A stretch of DNA of 64,000 bases, from positions 1 to 64,000 of the forward strand of contig NZ_MVID01000008.1 in assembly GCF_002086815.1 (NCBI RefSeq), given 5' to 3'. This stretch comes from Mycolicibacterium parafortuitum. Its GTDB lineage: Bacteria > Actinomycetota > Actinomycetes > Mycobacteriales > Mycobacteriaceae. This document shows, in pieces, positions 50,735 through 63,200 of the stretch (position 1 is its first letter; the number at the start of each line of letters is the position of its first letter). The position numbers were made by a program, and so were the translations under genes. Under the pieces are notes generated by a model, which had not been told where the DNA came from, made no database searches, and worked only from the letters and a program-made list of their open reading frames with translations.

Positions 50735-51490
50735 ATGGCTGCCTACAACGCGAAGCTCCGGGTCTGGCGCGGCGACGACACCGGCGGCGGGCTGCAGGAT
50801 TTCACCGTCGAGGTCAACGAGGGTGAGGTCGTGCTCGACATCATCCACCGGCTGCAGGCCACCCAGACGCCCGATCTCGCGGTGCGGTGGAACTGTAAGG
50901 CCGGCAAGTGCGGATCGTGTTCGGCGGAGATCAACGGGCGGCCGCGGTTGCTGTGCATGACGCGCATGTCGACGTTCGGGGAGGACGAGGTCGTCACCGT
51001 CACGCCGCTGCGGACGTTCCCGGTGATGCGCGACCTGGTCACCGACGTGTCGTTCAACTACGAGAAGGCCAGGGAGATCCCGGCGTTCGCGCCGCCGAAG
51101 GATCTTCAGCCGGGCGAGTACCGGATGGCCCAGGAGGACGTGAACCGGTCGCAGGAGTTCCGCAAGTGCATCGAGTGCTTCCTGTGCCAGAACGTCTGCC
51201 ACGTGATCCGTGACCACGAGGAGAACAAGGAGGCGTATGCGGGTCCGCGCTACCTGATGCGCCAGGCCGAACTGGACATGCACCCGCTCGACACCCACGG
51301 CCGGCGCGCCGAACAGGCCCAGGACGAGAACGGGCTGGGGTTCTGCAACATCAACAAGTGCTGCACCGAGGTGTGCCCCGAACACATCAAGATCACCGAC
51401 AACGCGTTGATCCCGATGAAGGAGCGCGCCGCCGACCGCAAGTACGACCCGCTGGTCTGGTTGGGCGACAAGCTGTTCCGCCGGGGCTGA
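50735..51490 (+). CDS. sdhB: Succinate dehydrogenase iron-sulfur subunit (Sdh1)
   Basis: A 251-residue protein with a [2Fe-2S] ferredoxin domain (WNCKAGKCGSCSAEING, LLCMT) and the [4Fe-4S] and [3Fe-4S] motifs (CIECFLCQNVC, CCTEVCPEHI). It relays electrons from SdhA to the membrane anchor. It starts 4 bp after sdhA. It is followed after 5 bp by the Cys-ladder protein. Confidence 0.95.
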   Translation: MAAYNAKLRVWRGDDTGGGLQDFTVEVNEGEVVLDIIHRLQATQTPDLAVRWNCKAGKCGSCSAEINGRPRLLCMTRMSTFGEDEVVTVTPLRTFPVMRDLVTDVSFNYEKAREIPAFAPPKDLQPGEYRMAQEDVNRSQEFRKCIECFLCQNVCHVIRDHEENKEAYAGPRYLMRQAELDMHPLDTHGRRAEQAQDENGLGFCNINKCCTEVCPEHIKITDNALIPMKERAADRKYDPLVWLGDKLFRRG

Positions 51491-51495
51491 GGCAG

Positions 51496-51945
51496 TTGCC
51501 TGACGCAGGGGCCGACGACGACACCGAGCGTGCCGTCGTCGGCTCGCTGCGCACCGAGGACAGCTACGTCGTCGCCGGGTCGGTCACGACGGCAGGCAGC
51601 GCCGTCGTCGCCGGGTCCGTCGCGACGGCAGGCAGTGCCGTGGTGGTCAACTCGATCGCCACGGCGGGCAGCGCCGCGGTGGCGGGGTCGATTGCGACGG
51701 CCGGCAGTGCCGCAGTGGCCGGTTCGATCGCGACGGCCGGCAGCGCCGCCATCGCGGGCAGCATCCTGGTCGTGCTGTCGCTCGCCTGCAAGGGTTGCCT
51801 GGCGTGCCTGGGCTGCATCGCGTGTGTGAAATGCAAGGCGTGCGTGGGGTGTATCGACTGTGAGGACTGCATCGGCTGTGTCGGCTGCATCAACTGCACC
51901 GGCCTGCGCGGCGCGGTCGGCCTGCGCAACGTGCACGCCGCCTGA
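51496..51945 (+). CDS. Hexapeptide-repeat protein with a 13-cysteine ladder
   Basis: A 149-residue protein from a TTG at 51496, ending exactly where the convergent AsnC gene ends. Residues 25-90 are hexapeptide-like units (GSIATA/GSAAVA), encoded by five tandem 36-bp repeats. Residues 98-134 then carry 13 cysteines at exact three-residue spacing (C98, 101, 104 ... 134), as CxxC overlapping motifs with Leu/Ile/Val/Ala/Gly between. The continuity of the six-residue register suggests one beta-solenoid whose second half stacks a cysteine ladder, likely to bind metal or clusters. No signal peptide; the stretch ILVVLSLA before the cysteines is only mildly hydrophobic. Tightly linked to sdhB. Family not recognised. 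Confidence 0.8.
   Translation: MPDAGADDDTERAVVGSLRTEDSYVVAGSVTTAGSAVVAGSVATAGSAVVVNSIATAGSAAVAGSIATAGSAAVAGSIATAGSAAIAGSILVVLSLACKGCLACLGCIACVKCKACVGCIDCEDCIGCVGCINCTGLRGAVGLRNVHAA
51568..51747 (+). repeat. Five tandem 36-bp units
   Basis: Units start at 51568, 51604, 51640, 51676 and 51712, each about 80-95 percent like its neighbours, coding 12 residues (two hexapeptides). A sixth, partial unit follows to about 51762. In-frame spacing keeps the protein open, so copy number could vary between strains. Confidence 0.85.
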
Positions 51946-52404
51946 TCAGGCCGGCCCCAACGTCCGCCGGGTCAGCGGGCTGGAGTAGACGACGTTCGTC
52001 GTGATGGCGCCGAGGGTGGCGAGCCGGCCGGTGAGACGTTCCAGGTCGGACATCGAGCGGGCCAGCACCTTGAGGATGAAACAGTCCTCCCCGGTCACAT
52101 GGTGGGCTTCGACCACCTCCGGGGTCACCTCCAGCAGATCGTGCAGCGGCTTGTAGTTGCCCGACGGATAGGCCAGCCGGACGAAGGCCATGATCGAGTA
52201 GCCGAGCGCGGTGGCAGAGACGGTTGCGGTGTACCCCGTGATCACCCCGGCGTCGACGAGGCGGCGTACCCGGTCGGCCGTCGCACTCGGCGACAGCGAC
52301 ACCCTGCGCGCCAGATCGGCGGTGCTGATCCTGCCGTCGTCCTGCAGCACCTGCAGGATCGCCTCGTCGGTGCGATCCAACGGGATCCGGTCGGTGTCGG
52401 CCAT
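51946..52404 (-). CDS. Lrp/AsnC-family regulator
   Basis: A 152-residue AsnC protein: HTH (LDRTDEAILQVLQDDGRISTADLARRVSLSPSATADRVRRL) and C-terminal RAM effector domain. The ATG at 52404 gives the usual length; the frame back to 52728 is antisense. It is divergent from the acyl-CoA dehydrogenase gene (61-bp gap), its probable target. Confidence 0.9.
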   Translation of the reverse strand: MADTDRIPLDRTDEAILQVLQDDGRISTADLARRVSLSPSATADRVRRLVDAGVITGYTATVSATALGYSIMAFVRLAYPSGNYKPLHDLLEVTPEVVEAHHVTGEDCFILKVLARSMSDLERLTGRLATLGAITTNVVYSSPLTRRTLGPA

Positions 52405-52465
52405 ACCGCCGATGATTGCACCGAACACCGGTTCGGTGCCTGCGCTCGGGACTAGATTGCCGAGC

Positions 52466-54208
52466 ATGACCCACCCCCGCAGGCTTCTGCTGGACCCGAA
52501 CAACTTCGACGCCCAACACCTCGATCCGGTATCGCGGCGAAAGCTGCTGGCCTTGATCGACTGGTTCGAGCAGCGGGGCAAGGCCCGGTTGCTGCGCGAC
52601 GACCTCGACGCGGTGTGGGTGGCGGACTTCCTCGAGTTCGTCAAGAAGGAGCGGTTGTTCGCCACGTTCCTGACCCCGTCGGAGTTCGCCGACGGAGACC
52701 CGGACAAGCGCTGGGACACCTCCCGCAATGCGGTGCTCAGCGAGATCCTCGGGTTCTACGGGCTGTCGTACTGGTACGCCGAGCAGGTGACGATCCTGGG
52801 CCTCGGACCGATCTGGCAGAGCGACAACGTCAAGGCCAAGGAACGCGCGGCGGCACAGCTGGAGGCCGGTGAGGTGATGGCGTTCGGGCTCTCCGAACGC
52901 GCGCACGGCGCCGACATCTACCACACCGACATGCTGCTCACCCCGGCCGGCCCCGGAGACTCCGAGGGCGTGGTGTTCCGGGCGTCCGGCGAGAAGTACT
53001 ACATCGGCAACGGCAACGTGGCGGGCATGGTGTCGGTGTTCGGGCGGCGCACCGACGTCGAAGGCCCCGAAGGATACGTGTGGTTCGTCGCCGACAGCCG
53101 CCATCGCGACTACGAACTGATCGGCAACGTGGTGCACGGCCAGATGTTCGTCAGCAACTTCGCGCTGCGGGACTATCCGGTGCATGAAGAGGACATCCTG
53201 ACCACCGGCCCCGACGCGTTCTCGGCGGCGCTGAACACCGTCAACGTCGGCAAGTTCAACCTGTGCAGCGGCTCGATCGGTATGTGCGAGCACGCGTTCT
53301 ACGAGGCGATCACCCACGCCGACAACCGCATCCTGTACGGCAATCCTGTCACCGACTTCCCGCACGTGCGGGCCGCGTTCGTCGAGGCGTACGCCCGGCT
53401 GATCGCGATGAAGCTGTTCAGCGACCGCGCCATCGACTACTTCCGCAGCGCCGGCCCGCAGGACCGCCGCTATCTGCTGTTCAACCCGGTGACCAAGTCG
53501 AAGGTGACCTCGGAGGGCGAGAAGGTCGTCACCCTGCTGTGGGATGTGCTGGCCGCCAAGGGTTTCGAGAAGGACACCTACTTCTACCAGGTGACCCGGC
53601 TGATCGGGGCGCTGCCGCGGCTGGAGGGCACGGTCCACGTCAACGTCGCGCAGATCTTGAAGTTCATGCCGAACTACATGTTCGACCCCGCCGACTACCC
53701 GCCGATCGGCACCCGCGACGACGCCACCGACGACGTGTTCTTCTGGTCGCAGGGCCCGGCCCGCGGTGCGTCGAAGGTGCGGTTCGCCGACTGGGCACCG
53801 GTCTACGAGCGGCACGTCGGCGTGCCGAACGTCGCCCGGTTCTACGAGCAGGTGCAGGCGTTCAAAGAGGTGCTGACCGTCGCCGCACCGGATGCCGACC
53901 AGCAGCGCGACCTGGACTTCGTGCTCGTCGTCGGGCATCTGTTCAGCCTCGTCGTCTACGGGCAGCTGATCCTGGAGCAGGCCGAGATCACCGGGCTCGA
54001 CCGCGACCTGCTCGACCAGATCTTCGACGTGCAGGTCCGGGACTTCTCGGCATACGCGGTCGCGCTGCACGGCAAGCCGAGCTCGACCGCCGCCCAGCAG
54101 GACTGGGCACTGGCCGCGGTCCGCAAGCCCAACCCCGACACCGGCCGCTTCGACCGGGTATGGGAACAGGTCAAGGGTTACTCCGGCGCGTACGTGATGC
54201 GGCCCTGA
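52466..54208 (+). CDS. Acyl-CoA dehydrogenase-family protein
   Basis: A 580-residue flavoprotein of the acyl-CoA dehydrogenase superfamily: FGLSERAHGADIYHTDMLL (FAD/substrate domain), FNLCSGSIGMCEHAFYEAIT in the helical domain, and extra C-terminal helices not found in short-chain enzymes. It oxidises an acyl-CoA to enoyl-CoA. The ATG at 52466 was chosen because upstream in-frame sequence is antisense to the AsnC gene. Confidence 0.9.
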   Translation: MTHPRRLLLDPNNFDAQHLDPVSRRKLLALIDWFEQRGKARLLRDDLDAVWVADFLEFVKKERLFATFLTPSEFADGDPDKRWDTSRNAVLSEILGFYGLSYWYAEQVTILGLGPIWQSDNVKAKERAAAQLEAGEVMAFGLSERAHGADIYHTDMLLTPAGPGDSEGVVFRASGEKYYIGNGNVAGMVSVFGRRTDVEGPEGYVWFVADSRHRDYELIGNVVHGQMFVSNFALRDYPVHEEDILTTGPDAFSAALNTVNVGKFNLCSGSIGMCEHAFYEAITHADNRILYGNPVTDFPHVRAAFVEAYARLIAMKLFSDRAIDYFRSAGPQDRRYLLFNPVTKSKVTSEGEKVVTLLWDVLAAKGFEKDTYFYQVTRLIGALPRLEGTVHVNVAQILKFMPNYMFDPADYPPIGTRDDATDDVFFWSQGPARGASKVRFADWAPVYERHVGVPNVARFYEQVQAFKEVLTVAAPDADQQRDLDFVLVVGHLFSLVVYGQLILEQAEITGLDRDLLDQIFDVQVRDFSAYAVALHGKPSSTAAQQDWALAAVRKPNPDTGRFDRVWEQVKGYSGAYVMRP

Positions 54209-54321
54209 ATCCGGGGAAACCACGGCGCCCGCAGCCGAATCCCGGGGATGTGTCGGCATGACGGCCGATCTTCCGAGGATCGTCGGTTCCGCATCCGCGC
54301 CGCACCCGGTGGGATCGAGGC

Positions 54322-54738
54322 ATGACAGCAGCCCGGGACTTCTTCGCCGCCAAACTCGCCTACGAGATCGACCCCGCCGACCTCGCCGCGGCCCGCGCGG
54401 CGGGACACTCCCCGATCGTCGTCGACACCCGCTCCGCCGAGGCCTTCGACCAGGGGCACCTGCCCGGCGCGCTGCACCTTCCCGGCGGCGAGCTCGCACA
54501 GCGTGCCCGCCGCGAACTGCCTGACCGCACCGCCGACGTCGTCGTCTACTGCTGGGGGCCGGGCTGCAACGGCGCGACCAAGGCCGCATACACGCTGAGC
54601 GACATGGGATATGACCGGGTCCGCGAACTTCTCGGCGGCTTCGAGTACTGGGCCAGGGAAGGACTGTCCGTCGTCACCGGAGACGGCCGGCGTCACCGCA
54701 GGCCGGCCGACGAACTGACCGCGGTCCGGCTCCCGTAG
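54322..54738 (+). CDS. Rhodanese-domain protein
   Basis: A 138-residue single rhodanese domain: IVVDTRSAEAFDQGHLPGALHLPGG and the active-site loop VVYCWGPGCNGATKAAYTL with two cysteines (C-x5-C). It probably transfers sulfur or senses thiols. ATG at 54322. The 113-bp gap after the dehydrogenase gene shows nothing notable. Confidence 0.88.
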   Translation: MTAARDFFAAKLAYEIDPADLAAARAAGHSPIVVDTRSAEAFDQGHLPGALHLPGGELAQRARRELPDRTADVVVYCWGPGCNGATKAAYTLSDMGYDRVRELLGGFEYWAREGLSVVTGDGRRHRRPADELTAVRLP

Positions 54739-54796
54739 CCGTGCGCAGGCGTACGCTCGGACCCAGCAGCCAAGCCCGTGACGAAAGGCAGCTTTC

Positions 54797-54958
54797 ATGG
54801 CGCTTCGACAGCCCCTCAGCATCAACGACATCCGCAGCGCTATCCGTGAATTGAGCGCACGCGCCGACCTGGCCCGCAAGGAGGGCAGGCCGGAGGATGC
54901 CGCCGAACTGGAGCAGCGAATCCGCGGCTACCGGGAAGAACTCACCGCCAGGCCCTAG
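54797..54958 (+). CDS. 53-residue helical peptide
   Basis: The frame starts MALRQPLSINDIRSAIRE and continues as an amphipathic helix rich in Glu/Arg (LARKEGRPEDAAELEQRIRGYREEL), suggesting a short coiled coil. A weak GAAAGGCAG ribosome binding site lies 9 bp upstream. It sits in the gap between the rhodanese gene and the convergent flavin-reductase gene. It may be a small regulatory or toxin-antitoxin-like peptide; no family recognised. Confidence 0.55.
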   Translation: MALRQPLSINDIRSAIRELSARADLARKEGRPEDAAELEQRIRGYREELTARP

Positions 54959-54991
54959 CTTCTGCGGTCTCGCGAGGCGTCCGTCGGCGCG

Positions 54992-57217
<2,226 letters not shown>

Positions 57218-57229
57218 CGCCCGGCGGGC

Positions 57230-58360
57230 TCAGCTCGGCGGGTTGTTCAGCACGTACTGCAGACCCGCGAGCAACTGCGACACCGGGTCGGTGCCACCGC
57301 CGAAGGCGGCCTGGGTGGCCGGCGCGGTGACCTCGGCCGGGTCGTAGCCGATGACGTGGTCGACGGTGACCGGCGCGGTGGCCGGATCGTCGTTGCGCGA
57401 GTACCCGGCGTCGACGTAGGGCTGCAGCACCCGGTCGAGTTCGATCAGCGTGTCCTTCGGAACCCCGAGGTATTTGAACGGCAGCACCAGCGGCAGATGC
57501 TCCTCGGGGATCATCACCGTCGTCGTCTTCGCGCCCCGCGAGTTCACGGTGGTGCGGATGTTGCCCGGTGGGACCATGCTCGGGTTGGTGAACGCGACGG
57601 CGGTGTGCCCGGTCGCGAGCCCGACGATCGCGTTGGCGACCGACAGCCAGTTGTCCGGGCGGTCCGGCCAGTCGGCGATGCTGTCGTAGGCCGAGACGAA
57701 CTGATAGGTGTCGTACTGGCTTTCCACCGGCGCCGGGATGCGGTAGTCCAGCGACGGTACGACGCTGCCGACCGGGAAGTTCTGGGTCAGGAAGCTCTCG
57801 CCGAACGCGTGCTTGCCGACGGGGTTGCCGTAGGTGGCGAAGCTCAGCTGATCCGGTGGTGGCGCCGCCGGGTCGTAGGCCAGCCGGGCCTGCACCTCGT
57901 CGAGCACCGACGCACCCTCGGACAGGCCGATCGCGGTACCGCGGCCGCCCCGGCGGATCGCATCGATCAGGTTCGGGGCGCCGACGTCGATGGATTCGCC
58001 GTAGCTGGGGCCGTCGAGTCCGAGCCCGGGCATGATGCGGTCACCGAACGCCCCGATCCCCGGGAACAGCCGCTCCAGGGTGTGGCCCTGCACCTGACCG
58101 GCCGGATAGTCGACGATCTCGCGGTCCAGGCCGGGGAACCAGTCCGCGCCGGTGCGCATGATGTATTCGTCGTACGGGATGCCCAGCACGTGGGCGCCGC
58201 CGAGCGCGTACCCGCGGCCCGGGGTGCCCATCGGCATCGGCTGCTCCCCCGGGGTGACCGGGGGTGCGGGCTCGGGTTGGGCCGCGGCGACGCCGAATCC
58301 CAGCAGGCCCGCGGCGCCGAGTGTGCCCAGCGCGGTGGCGAATGCGATGTGCCGCCTCAT
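57230..58360 (-). CDS. PE-PPE-domain serine hydrolase/acyltransferase of the TPP locus
   Basis: A 376-residue exported alpha/beta hydrolase: a signal peptide (ending near [10 protein letters not shown]), the PE-PPE catalytic domain with nucleophile elbow GLSEGAS, and no N-terminal PE helix pair. In M. smegmatis the equivalent gene in the papA3-mmpL10-fadD23-pe order transfers polyphleyl chains to trehalose outside the membrane. It ends 13 bp from the GAP gene stop (convergent). Confidence 0.82.
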   Translation of the reverse strand: MRRHIAFATALGTLGAAGLLGFGVAAAQPEPAPPVTPGEQPMPMGTPGRGYALGGAHVLGIPYDEYIMRTGADWFPGLDREIVDYPAGQVQGHTLERLFPGIGAFGDRIMPGLGLDGPSYGESIDVGAPNLIDAIRRGGRGTAIGLSEGASVLDEVQARLAYDPAAPPPDQLSFATYGNPVGKHAFGESFLTQNFPVGSVVPSLDYRIPAPVESQYDTYQFVSAYDSIADWPDRPDNWLSVANAIVGLATGHTAVAFTNPSMVPPGNIRTTVNSRGAKTTTVMIPEEHLPLVLPFKYLGVPKDTLIELDRVLQPYVDAGYSRNDDPATAPVTVDHVIGYDPAEVTAPATQAAFGGGTDPVSQLLAGLQYVLNNPPS

Positions 58361-58384
58361 GGTGTTGTCCTGCCTGCCATCTGA

Positions 58385-60130
58385 TCAGGCGTCCAGCCGG
58401 TCGAACTGATCTTGGCGGTAGTGGTCGACGCAGGCGGAGCGGCGCACCTTGCCGCTCGTGGTGGTCGGGATCGAGCCGGGCGGCACGAGCACCAGGTCCT
58501 CGACGTTGAGACCGTGCGCGTTCGAGATCGCCGAGGTGACGTCGCTTTTCACCTCGTGGAGCCAGCGCGTCGCGTCCTCCCCGGAGTTCTTCTTCAACTC
58601 GATGACGGTGACGAGCTTCTCGGTGCTGTTCTCCGGCACCGAGATCGCGGCGACGCGGCCGCGGGTGATGCCGGAGACGGTGGCCTCGATGTCCTCGGGG
58701 TAGTGGTTGCGGCCTCGGATGATCAGCAGGTCCTTGATGCGCCCGACGATGAACAACTCGCCGTCGTGGACGAAGCCGAGATCACCGGTGCGCAGCCACG
58801 GGCCGTCGGGGGTGCCCGGGGACGGGTCGACGATGGACGCCCCGAAGCACTGCTGCTCATCCGCCGGCCTGCTCCAGTACCCGGACGCGACGTTCTCGCC
58901 GTGCACCCAGATCTCGCCGACCGCGTCGGGCGGGCATTCGGTGCGGGCATCCACGTCCACGATGCGCACCAGCGGGGACTGCGGCAGCGTGTAGCGGACC
59001 AGCGCGGTGCCCGACGCAGCGGTGCACGGCTTCACCCGGCGCGCGGACAGCTCGTCGCTGTCGAAGCGGGGCTGCGGGGCCGACTCGTCGTAGATGCCGC
59101 TGGCCACGAACACCGTCGCCTCGGCGAGCCCGTAGGACGGGCGCAGCATGTTGTCGCGGAAGTTGAAGTGCGCGAAGCGGTCTGCGAAGCGCTCCAGCGT
59201 CGCCGGGTTCACCCGCTCGGCGCCGTTGATGATGCCGAGCACGTCACCGAGGTCGAGGCCGGCCAGATCGCTGTCGGTGGTCTTGCGGGCCGCCAGCTCG
59301 AACGCGAAGTTCGGCGCCGCCGAGAACGCCTGCGGGTTCTGGGCCAGCGCCCTGACCCAGCGCGACGGTTTCTCCAGGAACGCGACCGGGCTGGTCAGCT
59401 TCGCCGGGTGGCCGCCGAGGATCGGCGCGCACACCCCGAGCACCAACCCCATGTCGTGGTAGAAGGGCAGCCACGACACGATCGTCAGGTTCGCCGTCGA
59501 CTTGATGTGCGGCACCGCGAAGAAGCTGCGCATCAGCTGCTCGTAGTTCGACTGCAGGTTGCGGTGCGAGATCATCACGCCGGTGGGCAGCCGGGTCGAC
59601 CCCGAGCTGTACTGCAGGTACGCGATGTCGGGTGCCTCGCCGCGCGGCAGCGGCTCGCCGGATGTCTGCGCGTCCAGATCCAGCGAATTCATCTGCAGGA
59701 TCTTCGGCGCGACCTCCATGCGGGCCTGGTCGACGTAGTCGCCGACGTCCTGGGCGACCGCAGAGGCGGTCAGCACGACCGACGGGGTGGTGTCGGTGAA
59801 CACCGCGCTGACCCGGTCGTGGTTGGAGCCGCGGTGCGGCAGCGGAAGCGGGACCGCGATCAGCCCGGCCTCCATCGCGCCGAGGAACGCGAGAATGTAG
59901 TCGAGACCCTGCGGAGCCAGGATCACCGCACGATCGCCGACGGCGCCGTGTTCGCGAATTGCGCGCGCCACGTTGATCGTTCGCCGGGACAGCTGCGACC
60001 AGGTCACGTCCTCGGCGACACCGGCCGGGTCGTCGGCGTATTCGGTGAACGTGAACGCGACGTCGTCGGGGCGCATGCTGGCGCGGCCGTGCAGCATCGA
60101 GAGAATCGTCGACTGGGGCGTAGCTGTCAC
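58385..60130 (-). CDS. fadD23: FadD23-like fatty-acyl-AMP ligase (FAAL)
   Basis: A 581-residue adenylation enzyme: AMP-binding P-loop LQYSSGSTRLPTGVMISH, LPFYHDMGLV, IINGAERVNPATLERF, GEIWVHGENVASGYW and a C-terminal domain starting LRTGDLGF. FAAL enzymes activate fatty acids to acyl-AMP for transfer to a polyketide synthase, the Pks of TPP synthesis. GTG start. It is 77 bp from mmpL and 24 bp before the PE gene. Confidence 0.88.
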   Translation of the reverse strand: MTATPQSTILSMLHGRASMRPDDVAFTFTEYADDPAGVAEDVTWSQLSRRTINVARAIREHGAVGDRAVILAPQGLDYILAFLGAMEAGLIAVPLPLPHRGSNHDRVSAVFTDTTPSVVLTASAVAQDVGDYVDQARMEVAPKILQMNSLDLDAQTSGEPLPRGEAPDIAYLQYSSGSTRLPTGVMISHRNLQSNYEQLMRSFFAVPHIKSTANLTIVSWLPFYHDMGLVLGVCAPILGGHPAKLTSPVAFLEKPSRWVRALAQNPQAFSAAPNFAFELAARKTTDSDLAGLDLGDVLGIINGAERVNPATLERFADRFAHFNFRDNMLRPSYGLAEATVFVASGIYDESAPQPRFDSDELSARRVKPCTAASGTALVRYTLPQSPLVRIVDVDARTECPPDAVGEIWVHGENVASGYWSRPADEQQCFGASIVDPSPGTPDGPWLRTGDLGFVHDGELFIVGRIKDLLIIRGRNHYPEDIEATVSGITRGRVAAISVPENSTEKLVTVIELKKNSGEDATRWLHEVKSDVTSAISNAHGLNVEDLVLVPPGSIPTTTSGKVRRSACVDHYRQDQFDRLDA

Positions 60131-60207
60131 ATCACGTCCGTACTGAATCCTGGGAGGAACCCGCTGACCATTGCTCCTGACCCGCTCGTGTCGAAGTTTT
60201 GCATAGA

Positions 60208-63200
60208 TCAGGTGTCCGCGCTAACCCGTTCGCGAGCCGGCGCCGCGACCCGCGACGGCCACCAGTTCGCCCGCCCCAGCAACGTCGCGACCGCGGGCAC
60301 CAGGATGGTGCGCACGACGAAGGTGTCCAGCAGGATGCCGACGCCGATCACGAATCCGCCCTGCACGACGATCCCGATGCTGGAGAACAGCAGACCGGCC
60401 ATCGACGCGGCGAAGATCAATCCGGCCGCGGTGATCACGCCGCCGGTCGAGCCGAGCGCGCGGATGATGCCGAACCGCACGCTGTGCGGGGAGTCGTCGC
60501 GCATCCGCGACACGAACAACATGTTGTAGTCGGCGCCGACGGCGACCAGCACCACGAACGCCAGCGGCGGCACACTCCAGTGCAGCTGCTGACCGAGCAT
60601 CAGCTGGAACACCAGCACCCCGACACCGATCGCGGCGAAATAGGACACCACTACCGAACCGACCAGGTACAGCGGCGCGATCAGCGAGCGCAGCAACAGC
60701 ATCAGCACCAGCGTCACGATGATCAGCGTCACGACGATGATGAACCGGATGTCGTGCTCGTAGTAGTCGCGGGTGTCGCGCAGCGCGGCGGGGAAGCCGC
60801 CCATCGAGATCGTCGCATCGGACAGCATGGTGTTGGGCTGCGCGCCGCGGGCGATGTCGCTGATCGTGTTGACCTGGTTCATCGCCTCCGGGCTGAACGG
60901 GTTGAGCTTGGTCTGCACCAGGTAGCGCACCGAATGCCCGTCCGGCGAGATGAACGCCTCGGCGGCCTTCTGGAACTCGACGGCGCCCAGCACCTCGGCC
61001 GGGATGCTGAAGCCCGCCATGTTCGAGCTCGCCGCGTCGTTGCGCATGGTCAGCAGGAACGCCGCGGCCTGGTCCAACCCGGCGGCCATCACCTTGATCT
61101 GCTCGACGAGCTGATCGACGCCGCCGGCGACCTGACGGCTGCCGTCGGCGAGCCGGTCGGCGCCGTCCTCAAGGTCGGCCAGGCCGGCCCGGGCCCCGGA
61201 CGGGGTGTCGAGCCCCATCGCCGAGATCGCGTTGGTCAGCTTGGCCAGCGCGGAGTTCAGCTGGTTGACCGTCGCGGTCAGGCTCTGCCGGTCGTCGACG
61301 CCCTGGAGCTGGCCGGCGAGCTGGTTGATCTCGTCCACCCGGCCGTCCTCGCGGGCCGTCATCAGCTTCTCGAACTGCATCCGGGTGTCCACGCACGACG
61401 GATTGGCGTCGCAGACCCGGTTGCCCTGCAGCGCGGCCAGCACCGGGCCGATCCAGGCGAACATGTCCTTGACCGCGCGGAAGTTCAGGCCCATCGACAG
61501 CCCGAGTTTGTTGACGCTGTCGACGAGCTTGGCGGCGGTCGCGACGTCGCGCACCAGTTTGTCGCCGCCGTACTCGGTGCGCACCGACGAGAACGTCTCG
61601 ATCAGCCCGCGCAGGCTCGGCGCGATCTCGTTGACCTGGGTGCGCACATCGCCGAGGCTGTCCGCCAACTCCGTCGCGCCGTCGGCCAGCGTGTTCAGGT
61701 CACCACGGCGTTCACCGATCTGGGCGGAGCCGGCGGCCAGCCGGTCCCCGACGATGCCGGCCTGGAAGGTGGCCCGGAACTCGGCCGGAACCTCCCCCAG
61801 CGGCCGGGTCACGCCGCTGACCAGCGCGACGTCCGGCAGCTGCGCGATCCGCGACGCCATCTGCTCCAGGTCGGCGAGGGCCTGCGGGTTGCGCAGATCC
61901 CTGGGCGACTGCACCAGGATGTACTGCGGGATCGACTGGCTGACCGGGAAATGCCGTTCCAGCGCGGCGTACCCGACCGAACTCGGCGCCGACGCCGACA
62001 CGGCCTTGCGGTCGTCGTAGTTGTAGTTCGCGACGATCGCGAGGCTGCCGAGCAGCACCAGCACCAGCGCGCTGGCCACCAGATGCGGCACCGGCCGGCG
62101 CACGATCCGGATCCCGGAGCGCCGCCAGAACAGCGCGGTCAGCTCGCGGCGCGGTTTGATCCAGCCGCGCGGGCCCGCCAGCGTCAGGATCGCCGGCAGC
62201 AGCGTGATGCCGGCCAGGTAGGCGACGCCGATGCCGATCGCGGCCGACACCCCGATCGTGCGGAACACGCCCATCTTCGCGAAGCTCATCGCCAGGAACG
62301 TGATGCCGACGGTGGTCGCCGATGCGGTGATGACCTTGCCGATCGAGACCATCGCCGCCCGCACCGCGTCGTCCGACTGCGAGCCCTGCCGCAGATAGTC
62401 GTGATACCGGCTGATCAGGAACACCGCGTAGTCGGTGCCGGCACCGGCCAGGATCGCGCTGAGGAACACGATGGACTGATTCGACACCCCCGAGCCGGTC
62501 AGCTCGGAATACGCCGCGACCACCCCCTGGGCGATCAGCACCGACGATCCGATGGTGATCAGCGGCAACAGCATCGTGACCACGTTGCGGTACACCAGCA
62601 GCAGCACCCCGAGCACCAGCACGGCGATCGCGATCTCGATGGGCAGCCGGTCCTGCTCACCCGCCACGGTCAGGTCCGCGACGGTCGCGGCGGGGCCGGT
62701 GATGTAGACGTGCAGCGAGTCTCCGGCCGGCCCGGGATCGGGCACCTCGTGCCGGATGACCTCGGCGACCCGGTTGAACGATTCGTAGGCCCGCGGCGTG
62801 CCCAGCTCCCCGACCAGGCTGACCGGCAGCACCCAGGTGGTCTTGTCCTCGCTGGTCAGGAACTGCCGCAGTTGCGGGGTGCTGACGAAGTCCTGCACCG
62901 ACACCACGTCGGCGACGTCGTCGCGCAGCGCGTCGACGACGTTGCGGTAGGTGACCTCGTTCTGCGGGCGCAGTCCGGATTCGTTGATGAACGCGACGAC
63001 GAGCAGGTTGTCGGACCCGGACTCGTCGAACGCGACGGCCATCCTCTGGGCGGTGACGCTCGACGGTGCGTCGGCGGGCAGGATCTGCAGTGGATGCTTG
63101 GCGGCCATCTCGCCGAGCGACGGGAACGACAGCGGCAGCGCCACGGCCAGCGCGATCCACATCGCGATGACCACCCACGGCCGGCGCACCACGACATCGG

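Noticed and set aside
51568..51762. Tandem 36-bp repeats as a possible CRISPR array
   Set aside because: Units are contiguous with no spacers, stay in frame and encode regular hexapeptides.
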